Origin: Deltaproteobacteria bacterium
GTDB lineage: Bacteria > Myxococcota_A > UBA9160 > UBA6930
Direction: 5' to 3'
DNA length: 64,000 nt
Assembly (NCBI GenBank): GCA_028817435.1
Contig: JAPPPQ010000005.1
Location: 67,408 to 131,407, forward strand
The notes under the pieces were generated by a model that searched no databases, was not told the origin of the DNA, and saw only the letters and a program-made list of their open reading frames with translations. The translations under genes were made by a program, and so were the position numbers. Of this stretch, positions 17,371 to 26,130 are shown piece by piece (position 1 is the first letter of the stretch; every line of letters begins with the position of its first letter).

Positions 17371-18618
17371 TCAGTCGTAGCTGCGGGCGTCTTCAATTAC
17401 CTTGCCGTCGTTGGGCAGCGCGCCGGGGGCGTGCAAAACGACTTCGCCCCGGAGCTTGGTCACGGCCTGCAGACTCTGCGCCAGGGCGGCCTCCAGTCCG
17501 GCGGGGCGGGTGGCGGACTCGCAGGCCAGAGTCATGGCGTCGCGCCCGCCGCTCTGCGACACCACCAGCCGTGCCCGCGCCACCTCGGGGTGGCGGCGCA
17601 GCAACTCGGCAATCTGCTCGGGACGCACGAACATACCGCGCACTTTGGTGGCCTGGTCGGCCCGGCCCAGCCAGCCGCGCAACCGCATATTGCTGCGCCC
17701 GCATGGACTCGCCCCCGGCAGCACGGCGGAAAGATCGCCGGTGCCGAAGCGAATCAGCGGGTAATCGCCCGCCAGCAGGGTCGCCACCACTTCGCCCACC
17801 TCGCCCTCCGGCGCAGGGGCGTCGCTGCCTGGGCGGACGATTTCGAGCAGCAGGCCCTCGTCGCAGATCAGGCCCTCGGCGGCGGGGGATTCGTAGGCCA
17901 CCAGCCCCAAATCGGCGGTGCCGTAGCACTGCAGCACCGACACGCCGAACTCTGCCAGCGCGGCGCGCAGCGAGGGCGGCAACGCCTCGCCACTTACCAG
18001 CGCGCGCTCAAAGCCGGGGCCGCCAGCGGCGTCCTCCCGGCCGCGCTCCAGCAGCGTCTTCAGAAAAGAGGGCGTGCCCGTGTAGCCCTGTGCGCCGGCG
18101 GCGCGGGCGGCTTCGAGCTGCTGCGCAGTGTTGCCGGTGCCCGCCGGAAGGACCGCGCAGCCGAGAGCGCGCGCGCCGCTGTCCATCATCATGCCGCCGG
18201 GGGTCAGGTGGTAGCTGAAACTGTTGTGGACGATATCGCCCGCCCGGAAGCCGGCGGCGTGCAGGGCGCGGGCCATGCGCCACACATCTGCGCCGCGCGG
18301 TTCCGGATCGAAGATGGGGCCGGGCGAGGAGTAGAGCCGCGCCAGCGCGCCGGGCGCCACGGCGAGCAGCCCGCCGAAGGGCGGCGATTCCCGCTGCAAA
18401 CCGATGAGCGCGCCCTTGCGGGTAACGGGGAGCTGCGCGAGATCGGCGCGGCTGCGAATCGCATCCGGCTCGACGGCTTCGAGAATGCGCGCCCAGCCCG
18501 GCGCTTGCGCCTTGGCGCGGGCGACCTGTTCGCGCAGCGCCGCGAGAGATTCGCGCTCGCGCTGTTCGGGATCGCGGGTTTCGAGATCGTCGTAGGGGCA
18601 ATCGTCGCGTTGCGGCAT
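17371..18618 (-). CDS. Phenylacetate-CoA ligase-like (PaaK family) enzyme
   Basis: This 415-residue adenylate-forming enzyme resembles PaaK. Typical segments are LPVTRKGALIGLQ, the S-rich P-loop position here read as LYSSPGPIFDPEP, GYTGTPSFLKTLLE, LQCYGTADLGLVAYE, and LRGWLGRADQATKVRGMFVRPEQI, which carries the hinge Asp. It would activate an aromatic or related acid to its CoA thioester with ATP. The ATG at 18618 begins 9 nt after the LivF stop, and the acyl-CoA dehydrogenase follows. The operon thus encodes two different CoA ligases, one of each subfamily. Confidence 0.85.
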   Translation of the reverse strand: MPQRDDCPYDDLETRDPEQRERESLAALREQVARAKAQAPGWARILEAVEPDAIRSRADLAQLPVTRKGALIGLQRESPPFGGLLAVAPGALARLYSSPGPIFDPEPRGADVWRMARALHAAGFRAGDIVHNSFSYHLTPGGMMMDSGARALGCAVLPAGTGNTAQQLEAARAAGAQGYTGTPSFLKTLLERGREDAAGGPGFERALVSGEALPPSLRAALAEFGVSVLQCYGTADLGLVAYESPAAEGLICDEGLLLEIVRPGSDAPAPEGEVGEVVATLLAGDYPLIRFGTGDLSAVLPGASPCGRSNMRLRGWLGRADQATKVRGMFVRPEQIAELLRRHPEVARARLVVSQSGGRDAMTLACESATRPAGLEAALAQSLQAVTKLRGEVVLHAPGALPNDGKVIEDARSYD

Positions 18619-18627
18619 TGCAGCCTT

Positions 18628-19422
18628 TCAGAGCCAGCGCTTGCGGCGCTTGTAGGATTTCAGATTCTTGAAAGAGCGGCGCTCGCCGCCGCCCAGGTAA
18701 AACTCCTTCACATCCTCGTTGCCGGCGAGCTCTTCGCTGCTGCCGTCCAGCACCACCTTGCCCTGCTCCATAATGTAGGCGTAGCTGGCCGCCGCCAGCG
18801 CCAGCTTGGCATTCTGCTCGACGAGCAGCACGGTAATGCGCTGCTCGCGGTTGATCTTGCGCACAATCTCGAAGACCTCCTGCACCAGCAAAGGCGAAAG
18901 GCCCATGGAGGGCTCGTCCATCAAAATCAGGCGCGGGCGCGCCATCAGCGCCCTGCCAATGGCGAGCATTTGCTGCTCGCCGCCGGAGAGATAACCGGCC
19001 AGACCGCTGCGCTCTTTCAGGCGCGGAAAATAGTGGAACACCAGCTCGATGCGCTCGCGCAAATCGCGGCCGCCGCGGGCATAAGCGCCGAGGCGCAGAT
19101 TCTCCACGGCCGTCATATCGGCGACGATGCGCCGCCCCTCCATCACCTGCAGCACGCCGCGGCGCACAATCTCGTCCGGCTCCGCGCGGTCAATGCGCGC
19201 GCCGCCGAACCACACCTCGCCCCGCGTAATCTCGCCGTCTTCGCTCTTCAGCAATCCGCCAATGGCCTTGAGCGCGGTGGACTTGCCCGCGCCGTTTGCG
19301 CCGAGCAGCGCGACAATGGCGCCATCGGGCACGGCCAGAGAAAGCCCCCGCAACACCAGGATCACCTCGTCGTAGGCGACCTCCAGGTTGTTGACGGAGA
19401 GCAGCGGCGCGGCGGCCGTCAC
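18628..19422 (-). CDS. livF: Branched-chain-type ABC transporter ATP-binding protein LivF
   Basis: This 264-residue ABC ATPase shows Walker A (LLGANGAGKSTALKA), Q-loop region, signature LSGGEQQMLAIGRAL and Walker B (LILMDEPSMGLSP), with the LivF-typical spacing and EQNAKLALAAASYAYIMEQGKVVLDG. The GTG at 19422 overlaps the stop of the binding-protein gene by 4 nt (GTGA); a second GTG at 19434 is in frame and possible. It pairs with LivG, encoded at the start of the operon. Confidence 0.93.
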   Translation of the reverse strand: MTAAAPLLSVNNLEVAYDEVILVLRGLSLAVPDGAIVALLGANGAGKSTALKAIGGLLKSEDGEITRGEVWFGGARIDRAEPDEIVRRGVLQVMEGRRIVADMTAVENLRLGAYARGGRDLRERIELVFHYFPRLKERSGLAGYLSGGEQQMLAIGRALMARPRLILMDEPSMGLSPLLVQEVFEIVRKINREQRITVLLVEQNAKLALAAASYAYIMEQGKVVLDGSSEELAGNEDVKEFYLGGGERRSFKNLKSYKRRKRWL

Positions 19423-20708
19423 CAGCCGAGCCACTCGGCGCGGCGCTCAATTTCCACATCCAGAATCTTCCGCACGCCAATGGCGCCGCGCGCGATGGAT
19501 GCGCCAATGTTCGCGCCGGGCGCGCCCTTCACAAAGCCGCGATACACCTGCACCCGGCTGAAGCCCCGGTGATCTGCAGTGGACCAGGAGCCTTCGCCGC
19601 ACACCGCCTCGAGACCCTTGGGCGACCAGGTTTCCTCCCGATACATGGCGCGCTTGATGTTCGGGCCGTTCAGGCCGCCGTTCCCATCGGCCCAGATCAT
19701 GGCGTCGCGCATGAAGAAGACCGAGCAAATGCCGCGCATATAATGCACCGCGCGGTAGTCATCCGCCGGGCGGCTCTTCGAGTGCGAGGCGATTTCGCGC
19801 ACCAGCGCCATGCCGGGCACCTCTTCTCCCCAGCGCGCCGAACCCAGCACGAAGACCACGCCGTCGGCGGCCTCTCCCGCCGCCTGCATCACATACTCGT
19901 CGAAGCCCCAAATGTTGGCCAGAAATTGAACCGGCACCCCCACCGTGTGGCAGGACTTGAGCAGCGAAATATTGGAACCCGAAGTGTTGGCCAGAAATGC
20001 GTAATCTGCGCCGCTCTCCCGCAGCGAAAGACACTGCGCCTTGAAATCGCCGGGGGTGAGGGTGTAGCCGATGGCGGGCAACACCTCGAAGCCGAGCTCC
20101 CGCGCATAGGCTTCACCGGCGGCCTTCGGCGCATCGGGATAGGGATGGTTGTCGCCCATGTGCACATAGCGCGGTGCGCGCCCGCCGCCGCGCTCCCGCC
20201 AATCTGCGGCGGCCCACTGCAACAGCGCGCGCAGCGAATCGGAATAGGACGGCCCCATGGGAAAATTGTAAGGCGCCGCTTTCTTCGTGCGCGGCCCGCG
20301 CCCTTCGGGATCGGTCAGGTGCGCGGCGTAAGAGGCCGAAAAATAGGGAATGCGGTCGCGGGCGACGAAGTCCACCAGCGCTTCGGTGTCGCCGGTGCCC
20401 CAGCCCTGGATGGCGACCACCTGCGGCTTCCAGCGCTTGTAGACCGCAAGCGCCCGCGACACATCGTAGGAGTAATCCTCGGTGCGGAAGTCAATGCGCT
20501 TGCCGTTCACGCCGCCATTGGCGTTGATCCATTCCACCGCATCCACCTTGCCCTCGCCGTATTCCTTGCCCACCAGCGAGGTGCGGCCGGTGAAATCCAC
20601 CAGATTGCCGACGGGGATTCCGTTCTGATTGCCGGGTTCGCTCTGTTCCGAACAGCCAGACGCGGCAAGCCAAACGAGCGCGGCGGCCAGCGCCATGATG
20701 CGATTCAT
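19419..20708 (-). CDS. ABC transporter substrate-binding lipoprotein (LivJ-like)
   Basis: This 429-residue type I periplasmic binding protein has a lipoprotein signal (MNRIMALAAALVWLAASGC), so Cys19 is the likely lipidated residue. The mature part contains NGIPVGNLVDFTGRTS and EWINANGGVNGKRIDF, as in HAAT-family receptors for amino acids, aromatic acids and short amides. ATG 20708 follows GGAGGTGAAG, an excellent ribosome site. It lies between the LivM and LivF genes. The cargo cannot be read from sequence; the neighbouring CoA ligases suggest a carboxylic acid. Confidence 0.92.
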   Translation of the reverse strand: MNRIMALAAALVWLAASGCSEQSEPGNQNGIPVGNLVDFTGRTSLVGKEYGEGKVDAVEWINANGGVNGKRIDFRTEDYSYDVSRALAVYKRWKPQVVAIQGWGTGDTEALVDFVARDRIPYFSASYAAHLTDPEGRGPRTKKAAPYNFPMGPSYSDSLRALLQWAAADWRERGGGRAPRYVHMGDNHPYPDAPKAAGEAYARELGFEVLPAIGYTLTPGDFKAQCLSLRESGADYAFLANTSGSNISLLKSCHTVGVPVQFLANIWGFDEYVMQAAGEAADGVVFVLGSARWGEEVPGMALVREIASHSKSRPADDYRAVHYMRGICSVFFMRDAMIWADGNGGLNGPNIKRAMYREETWSPKGLEAVCGEGSWSTADHRGFSRVQVYRGFVKGAPGANIGASIARGAIGVRKILDVEIERRAEWLGW

Positions 20709-20744
20709 CGCTTCACCTCCTTTTTCGGATTCGCCGAATTCGCC

Positions 20745-21803
20745 TCAATAGGAGAACGGGTAGAGTTTCCACCAAGCGCGGATGCGGCGCCAGCGGTGCG
20801 CCAGGCCGTCCGGCTCGAAGATCAAAAACAGCACAATGGCCAGGCCAATGGCCATTTCGCGCAGATAGGGCAACCCGGCGGCGAGCCAGGGCGGCGCGCC
20901 ACCGGGCAGCGCCGCGAGGCCAGACACCAGCGCCCCCATGAATTCGGGCAACAGCACCATGAAGGCCGCGCCGAGCAGCGAGCCCATTACCGAGGCCAAA
21001 CCGCCGATGATGATCATGCCGAGAAACTGCACCGAGTGCAGAATGGTGAAGCCCTCGGCGGAGACATAGCCCAGGTAGTGCCCGTAGAGCGCGCCGCCAA
21101 TGCCCGCGTAAAAGGCGGCGATGCCAAAGGCGAGAATGCGGTATTTCGTGAGATTCACGCCCATCATTTCGGCCCCGAGATAATGGTCGCGCAGCGCCAC
21201 CAGGGCGCGGCCATCCCGGCTGCGCATGAGATTCGCGGCGGCGGTGACGGCGAGCATCAGCCAGAGCAGCACGATGTAGAAGTAGCTGCGGTCGCTGTCG
21301 AAGGCGAAGCCGAAGAGCGAAAAGGGCTGCGCCTGCGCGCCGTGGGAGCCGCCGGAGAACCACTCGGCGCGCGCAAAGAAATCCTGCAGAATGAACTGCG
21401 AGGCCAGCGTGGCAATGGCGAGGTAGAGGCCCTTTACGCGCGCCGCCGGCACGCCGAAGAGCAGCCCCGCCGCCGTGGTCCACAGCCCCGCCAGCGGAAT
21501 GCTGAGCGCCACCGGCACGCCGAGTTCGTTGTTGAGCCAGGCCGAGGCAAAAGCGCCGAAGCCGAAAAATGCGCTCTGCCCCAGGCTGATCTGTCCGGAA
21601 AAGCCCACCAGAATGTTCAGCCCCAGCGCGGCGATGCCGAGATAGCCGATTTGGATGAGCAGGTTGAGCAGGTAATCGCCGGCCAGAAGCGGCGCGGCGG
21701 CGAGCAGCAGCAGACCGGCAATGCAAAAGCCCCGGGAGGCCGGGGTATCGAACAGGCGCATATCGGCGCGGTAGCTGGTCTTGAATTGTCCGGAAGGCCG
21801 CAT
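20745..21803 (-). CDS. livM: Branched-chain-type ABC permease LivM
   Basis: This 352-residue inner-membrane permease has about nine hydrophobic segments and the LivM hallmarks LNILVGFSGQISLGQSAFFGFGAF and RDHYLGAEMMGVNLTKYRILAFGIAAF (the EAA-like loop that contacts the ATPases). I chose the ATG at 21803, which is preceded by GAGG and begins 4 nt after the LivH stop, over an in-frame TTG further upstream. Confidence 0.93.
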   Translation of the reverse strand: MRPSGQFKTSYRADMRLFDTPASRGFCIAGLLLLAAAPLLAGDYLLNLLIQIGYLGIAALGLNILVGFSGQISLGQSAFFGFGAFASAWLNNELGVPVALSIPLAGLWTTAAGLLFGVPAARVKGLYLAIATLASQFILQDFFARAEWFSGGSHGAQAQPFSLFGFAFDSDRSYFYIVLLWLMLAVTAAANLMRSRDGRALVALRDHYLGAEMMGVNLTKYRILAFGIAAFYAGIGGALYGHYLGYVSAEGFTILHSVQFLGMIIIGGLASVMGSLLGAAFMVLLPEFMGALVSGLAALPGGAPPWLAAGLPYLREMAIGLAIVLFLIFEPDGLAHRWRRIRAWWKLYPFSY

Positions 21804-21807
21804 CGCC

Positions 21808-22701
21808 TCACACCCGCTCAATGTCTTCGGTGCCGAAGAGCCCGTAGGGGCGGATCATCAAAATCAGCACCAGCACATAAAAGGGCGCAATGTTGAACAG
21901 GCCGCCGATGTGCAGCCACTGCCCATCGGCGAACTCGGCCAGATTCTCCAGCACGCCGACGATCAGCCCGCCGAGCACCGCGCCGACGATGGAATCCAGC
22001 CCGCCCAGAATTACCGCCGGAAACACCTTGATGCCGAAAAAGCTGAGTTCCGCCGAAACGCCGTTCACCACGCCCACCACCACGCCGGCCACCGCCGACA
22101 CCATGGCCGAGATGGCCCAGGAAATGGCGAACATTCGCTTCACAGAGATGCCCAGCGACTGCGCCACCTGCTGGTCAAAAGCGGTGGCGCGCATGGCAAG
22201 GCCGGTGCGCGACATCTTGAAAAAGCAGGCAAAGGCGATCATCACCAACAGCGCAATAGCCATGCCCAGCAGATAAATGGACTGCACCTGCATGCCCAGC
22301 AGCGACACCGAGGCGGTTTGGAAAATGGGCGGAAAGGGCTGCACAAAAACGCCGAACAGCCACTTGGCCGCGGCCTGAAAGAAAATCGAGAGCCCGATGG
22401 TGACCATAATGACGGAAATAATCGGCTCGCCGATCATCGGCCGCAGCACAACGACCTGCAGCAGGACGCCGAAAATTCCCATGAAAAGAAGCGTCAGCAG
22501 AAAAGCCGCGGCAAAGGGAAGCTGCAGCCCGGAGAGCAGCCACCAGCACACCCATGCGCCGATCAGCAGAAACTCGCCCTGGGCGAAGTTGACGATCTGC
22601 GACGCCTTGTAAATGAGCACGAAGCACATGGCGACGACGCCGTAGAGCGTTCCCACAATGACGCCGTTGATGACGAGTTGCAGCAACAGGCCGGTGTTCA
22701 T
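21808..22701 (-). CDS. livH: Branched-chain-type ABC permease LivH
   Basis: This 297-residue permease has about eight membrane segments, with the LivH signatures LVINGVIVGTLYGVVAMCFVL, ASQIVNFAQGEFLLIGAWV and a cytoplasmic coupling loop near AQSLGISVKRMFAISW. ATG 22701 follows AGGAGG and overlaps the stop of the upstream acyl-CoA synthetase by 4 nt (ATGA). With LivM it forms the translocation pore. Confidence 0.94.
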   Translation of the reverse strand: MNTGLLLQLVINGVIVGTLYGVVAMCFVLIYKASQIVNFAQGEFLLIGAWVCWWLLSGLQLPFAAAFLLTLLFMGIFGVLLQVVVLRPMIGEPIISVIMVTIGLSIFFQAAAKWLFGVFVQPFPPIFQTASVSLLGMQVQSIYLLGMAIALLVMIAFACFFKMSRTGLAMRATAFDQQVAQSLGISVKRMFAISWAISAMVSAVAGVVVGVVNGVSAELSFFGIKVFPAVILGGLDSIVGAVLGGLIVGVLENLAEFADGQWLHIGGLFNIAPFYVLVLILMIRPYGLFGTEDIERV

Positions 22702-24629
22702 GCGGGTGCTCCCTCCTGCGCCGGTCGCGCCGGCTGCATTTCCACCACCTGCAGCCGGGTGCGGATGCGCTGGGTGCTGCCGTCCTGGAAGGCGATTTCG
22801 GTATCCACGGCGACAGTCTGCGCGCCGCTGTAGAGCGCGTCAATGATATCGTCATACTTCTCGTTGATCTTGCCGCGCCGAACCTTGCGCGTGCGCGTCA
22901 ATTCGCCGTCGTCGGCGTCGAGCTCCTTGTAGAGCAGCAGAAACCTGCCGATGCGCTGGGCGGGGGGCAGCGTCTCGTTCACCGCCGCAACCTCGCGGCA
23001 AATGATCTCGCAGATCTCCGGGCGGGCGGCGAGATCGCTGTAGGTGGTGAAGGCAATGCGCTTCTTCTCCGCCCATTTCGACATAATGGAAAAGCGAATG
23101 CAAATCAGCGCGGCGATTTCCGGCCGCCCGTCTCCCAGCACCACGGCCTCGGCAATGTAGGGGCAGAACTTCAGCTTGTTCTCAATGAACTGCGGCGAGA
23201 AGCGGACGCCGCCGCTGGTCTCGGCCAGATCCTTGACGCGGTCTATCACCACCAGGTGCCCGTTCTGCGGCTTGAAGTAGCCGGCGTCGCCGGTGAGCAT
23301 CCACTCGCCGTCCAGCGTCTCCCGCGTGGCGGACTCGTTCTTGTAGTAGCCGGCAAAGCGGTTGCGGCTGCGCGCGGCAATTTCGCCGACGCCCTGCTCG
23401 TCGGGGTTGCGAATCTGCACCTCCACGCCCTCGAAGGCCACGCCCACGCTGTCAAAATCCACCTCGCCGGGAGGGTGCAGCGTGTAGGGGCCGATCAATT
23501 CGGTCTGCCCGTAGAGCTGCCGCAGCGGCACGCCCATGGCCAGAAAGAAGCGAAAAGTCTCGGGGCCGAGCGGCGCGCCGCCGGTGGTGGCCGAAGCCAG
23601 CCGCGAAAGCCCCAGCCGATCCTTCAGCGCGCGAAACAACAGCCAGTGCGCCGCGCGCGAAACGCGCCCCTGCACAATCGTCCGCATGCCGAGGCGCAGC
23701 CCAAGCTCAAAGATCCACTGCTTCAGCCGCGAGGCGTCCATCATGCGCGCGCGCACCTGCGCGGCGAGCTGCTCCCAGGCGCGGGGCGCGAGCAGCAACA
23801 AGGTGGGGCCGAGCTCGCGCATATCGTGCATGGCCGTCTCGGGTTCCTCGGCGAAGTTCACGCGCATGCGGCAGAGCAGCGGCAGGCACACCGCATAGAC
23901 CTGCTCAATAATCCATGGCAGCGGCTGCATCGAGACATACTCGTCGCCCGCGCCGCGCGGGTCGTAGCGCAGATAGGCGGCGCAGTGCTCGATGAAGCGC
24001 CCCGATTGCAGCATGGCGAGCTTCGGGTGCGAAGTGGTGCCCGAAGTGGTGCAGAGAATCGCCACCTCTTCGCCCGATCCCGAATCCAGCATACGCGCAT
24101 AAGCGCCCGCATCGTTGCGCCGCTGCGCCTCGCCCAGGCGCAGCAATTCTTCCATGGAGAGCAGCCGCTGGTCGCAATACTTGCCCATGCCGCGCGGATC
24201 GCTGTAAACAATGTGCCGCAGCGAATTTGCGCGTGCGCCGAGCTCCAGCAGCTTGTCCACCTGCTCCTCGTCTTCGGCCAGCACCACGGGGGCGGCGGCG
24301 TGGTCGAGCAGATAGGCCACCTCGTCGTGCAGCGCGTCGCGGTAAATGCCGAGACTCATGGCGCCCAGCGCGTGGGCGGCGACTTCGCCGCAGAGCCAAT
24401 CCGGCCGATTGTCTCCAATCAGCGCCACGGCGTCGCCGCGCTGCACGCCCAGCGAGTGCAGCCCCAGCGCAATGCCCTCGACCCGCGCCTGGTATTCGGC
24501 CCAACTGGTCTGATGCCAAATGCCCAGGCGCTTTTCGCGGTAGGCAATCTCCGCCCCGTGCTGCCGGGCGTTGCGCGCCAGCAGCCGGGGAAAAGTATCG
24601 AGCCGCTCGCCTTGCACCGCCGCGCTCAT
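22698..24629 (-). CDS. Long-chain acyl-CoA synthetase (FadD15-like)
   Basis: This 643-residue AMP-forming ligase has the motif AILCTTSGTTSHPKLAM (P-loop), TTGGAPLGPETFRFF, YGQTELIGPYT and the hinge region WMLTGDAGYFKPQNGHLVVIDRVKD. It matches the long FACS subfamily seen inside liv-type transporter operons. It overlaps both neighbours by 4 nt (ATGA at 24626-24629 and at 22698-22701), so it is an integral part of the transport operon. The likely role is to trap the imported acid as a CoA ester. Confidence 0.9.
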   Translation of the reverse strand: MSAAVQGERLDTFPRLLARNARQHGAEIAYREKRLGIWHQTSWAEYQARVEGIALGLHSLGVQRGDAVALIGDNRPDWLCGEVAAHALGAMSLGIYRDALHDEVAYLLDHAAAPVVLAEDEEQVDKLLELGARANSLRHIVYSDPRGMGKYCDQRLLSMEELLRLGEAQRRNDAGAYARMLDSGSGEEVAILCTTSGTTSHPKLAMLQSGRFIEHCAAYLRYDPRGAGDEYVSMQPLPWIIEQVYAVCLPLLCRMRVNFAEEPETAMHDMRELGPTLLLLAPRAWEQLAAQVRARMMDASRLKQWIFELGLRLGMRTIVQGRVSRAAHWLLFRALKDRLGLSRLASATTGGAPLGPETFRFFLAMGVPLRQLYGQTELIGPYTLHPPGEVDFDSVGVAFEGVEVQIRNPDEQGVGEIAARSRNRFAGYYKNESATRETLDGEWMLTGDAGYFKPQNGHLVVIDRVKDLAETSGGVRFSPQFIENKLKFCPYIAEAVVLGDGRPEIAALICIRFSIMSKWAEKKRIAFTTYSDLAARPEICEIICREVAAVNETLPPAQRIGRFLLLYKELDADDGELTRTRKVRRGKINEKYDDIIDALYSGAQTVAVDTEIAFQDGSTQRIRTRLQVVEMQPARPAQEGAPA

Positions 24630-25453
24630 GCCGCCGCCCCGTCTTCGCCCAGATACGCCGCGCGCACCGCCGGGTCGGCCATAATTTCGGCGGGCGCGCC
24701 CTCGGCAATTTTGCGCCCGAAGTCCAGCACCACCACCCGCTGCGAAATATCCATCACCACGCCCATATCGTGCTCAATCATCAGCACCGCAATGCCCCAC
24801 TCCTCGTTCAACTCGACGATGTAGCGGGCCATGTCCTCCTTCTCTTCCAGGTTCATGCCCGCCATCGGCTCGTCCAGCAGCAGCAGCGCGGGCTCCAGCG
24901 CCACGGCGCGCGCCAGCTCCACGCGCTTGCGCAGCCCGTAGGGGAGCGTCGCCGCCATTTCCCTGCGAATCGACTCGATCTCCAGAAAATCAATGATCTC
25001 CTCGACGCGGCGGCGGTGCGCCAGTTCCTCGCGCTGCGCGCCGCCGAACCAGTAGGCCATGCCCGCGGCAAAGCCCTTTGCAAGCAGGTGGTGGCGCCCC
25101 ACCATAATGTTGTCGAGCACCGTCATATGCCCGAACAGCGCCAGGTTCTGAAAAGTGCGCCCGATGCCCCGCGCCGCGCGCTGGTGCGGCCGCAGCCGCG
25201 TGATTTCGCGCCCCTGAAAGTGCACGCTGCCCGCGCTGGGCTGATAGCGCCCCGAAATGCAGTTGAGCAGCGAGGTCTTGCCCGCGCCGTTGGGGCCGAT
25301 AATCGAAAACAGCGCCCCCCGCTGCAGCGCAAAGCCCACCTCGCGCAGCGCCTGCACGCCGCCGAAGCGCAGCGACACCCCGCGCAGCTCCAGCAGCGGC
25401 GCCACCGCGCCCGAATCTGCGCCCTGCCCCCCGGCCCCGTCCCAATCGCCCAA
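24626..25453 (-). CDS. livG: Branched-chain-type ABC transporter ATP-binding protein LivG
   Basis: This 275-residue ABC ATPase has Walker A (IIGPNGAGKTSLLNC), TFQNLALFGHMTVLDNIMVG, signature LPYGLRKRVELARAVALEP (a LivG-type variant of LSGGQ) and Walker B (LLLLDEPMAGMNLEE). Start choice is difficult. The ATG at 25513 sits inside a TAGAAT hexamer, so it is unlikely to be transcribed. The TTG at 25453 follows GGAGG at 4 nt and is my choice. A GTG at 25405 is just before the conserved LLELRGVSL. It is the first gene of the eight-gene operon. Confidence 0.9.
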   Translation of the reverse strand: MGDWDGAGGQGADSGAVAPLLELRGVSLRFGGVQALREVGFALQRGALFSIIGPNGAGKTSLLNCISGRYQPSAGSVHFQGREITRLRPHQRAARGIGRTFQNLALFGHMTVLDNIMVGRHHLLAKGFAAGMAYWFGGAQREELAHRRRVEEIIDFLEIESIRREMAATLPYGLRKRVELARAVALEPALLLLDEPMAGMNLEEKEDMARYIVELNEEWGIAVLMIEHDMGVVMDISQRVVVLDFGRKIAEGAPAEIMADPAVRAAYLGEDGAAA

Positions 25454-25511
25454 AATGCCTCCGCCGCCATTCCCGCCTGCGGCCCGCGCCCGCGCTGGCC
25501 CGCAGGCCCCC

Positions 25512-25517
25512 ATTCTA
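25512..25517 (-). promoter_or_regulatory. -10 box of the liv/acyl-CoA operon
   Basis: TAGAAT followed by a G-run, the same TANAATGGGGG context as at 7724 and 46258. The predicted start site near 25505 gives a leader of about 50 nt to the TTG at 25453. No clear -35 is seen. Confidence 0.4.
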
Positions 25518-25578
25518 CCACGCCCGCCCCCCGCAGCCGCCGATAAATGCGGTATGCTCCCCGGCAAAGGAGAGCCCG

Positions 25579-26130
25579 ATGCCCGACGACCGCCCCTACG
25601 CCAACGACCTGGAGGAATACCAGGACGAGGCATACTTCGATCCCGCCGATGGCGGGCGGCGCTTCGATTCGCACCTGTTGCGGGAGCCCGTCACCATCCT
25701 GCCCAAGCGCAAGCCCGTCCTGCTCTCGCCCATGAACACGGTCACCGACGCCATGCGCGCCATGAAGGGCGAGCACTGCGGGGCCGTGGTGGTTACCGGC
25801 GATGGCAGCGCCGCCACGCCCGTCACCGGCATCTTCACCGAGCGCGATGTGCTGTTTCGCATTGTGGACGGGGGCCGCAACCCCGCCACCCTGGCGCTGG
25901 GCGATGTGATGACGCAGCAGCCCGAGTGTCTGGAAGACACCCAGACCATCGCCGAGGCGCTGAACATGATGAGCGTCGGCGGCTTCCGCAACATCCCGGT
26001 GGTGGACGCCGAGCGCCACCCGCGCACCATCATCTCGGTGCGCGAAGTCGTGCAGTTCCTGGTGGAATCCTTCCCGCAGGAAGTGCTGAACCTGGGAGGC
26101 GACCGCCAGCGGCAGCGCGAGGGCGGCTGA
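25579..26130 (+). CDS. Protein with a pair of CBS domains
   Basis: This 183-residue protein has an acidic N-terminal tail of about 40 residues, then two CBS domains (VLLSPMNTVTDAMRAMKGEHCGAVVV with GIFTERDVLFRIV, and LGDVMTQQPECLEDTQTI with GFRNIPVVD). Such pairs bind adenine nucleotides and sense energy charge. The partner is not evident. ATG 25579 follows AAAGGAG, with a -10 (TATGCT) about 20 nt further up. Its stop codon overlaps the apparent start of the HAD hydrolase. Confidence 0.88.
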   Translation: MPDDRPYANDLEEYQDEAYFDPADGGRRFDSHLLREPVTILPKRKPVLLSPMNTVTDAMRAMKGEHCGAVVVTGDGSAATPVTGIFTERDVLFRIVDGGRNPATLALGDVMTQQPECLEDTQTIAEALNMMSVGGFRNIPVVDAERHPRTIISVREVVQFLVESFPQEVLNLGGDRQRQREGG

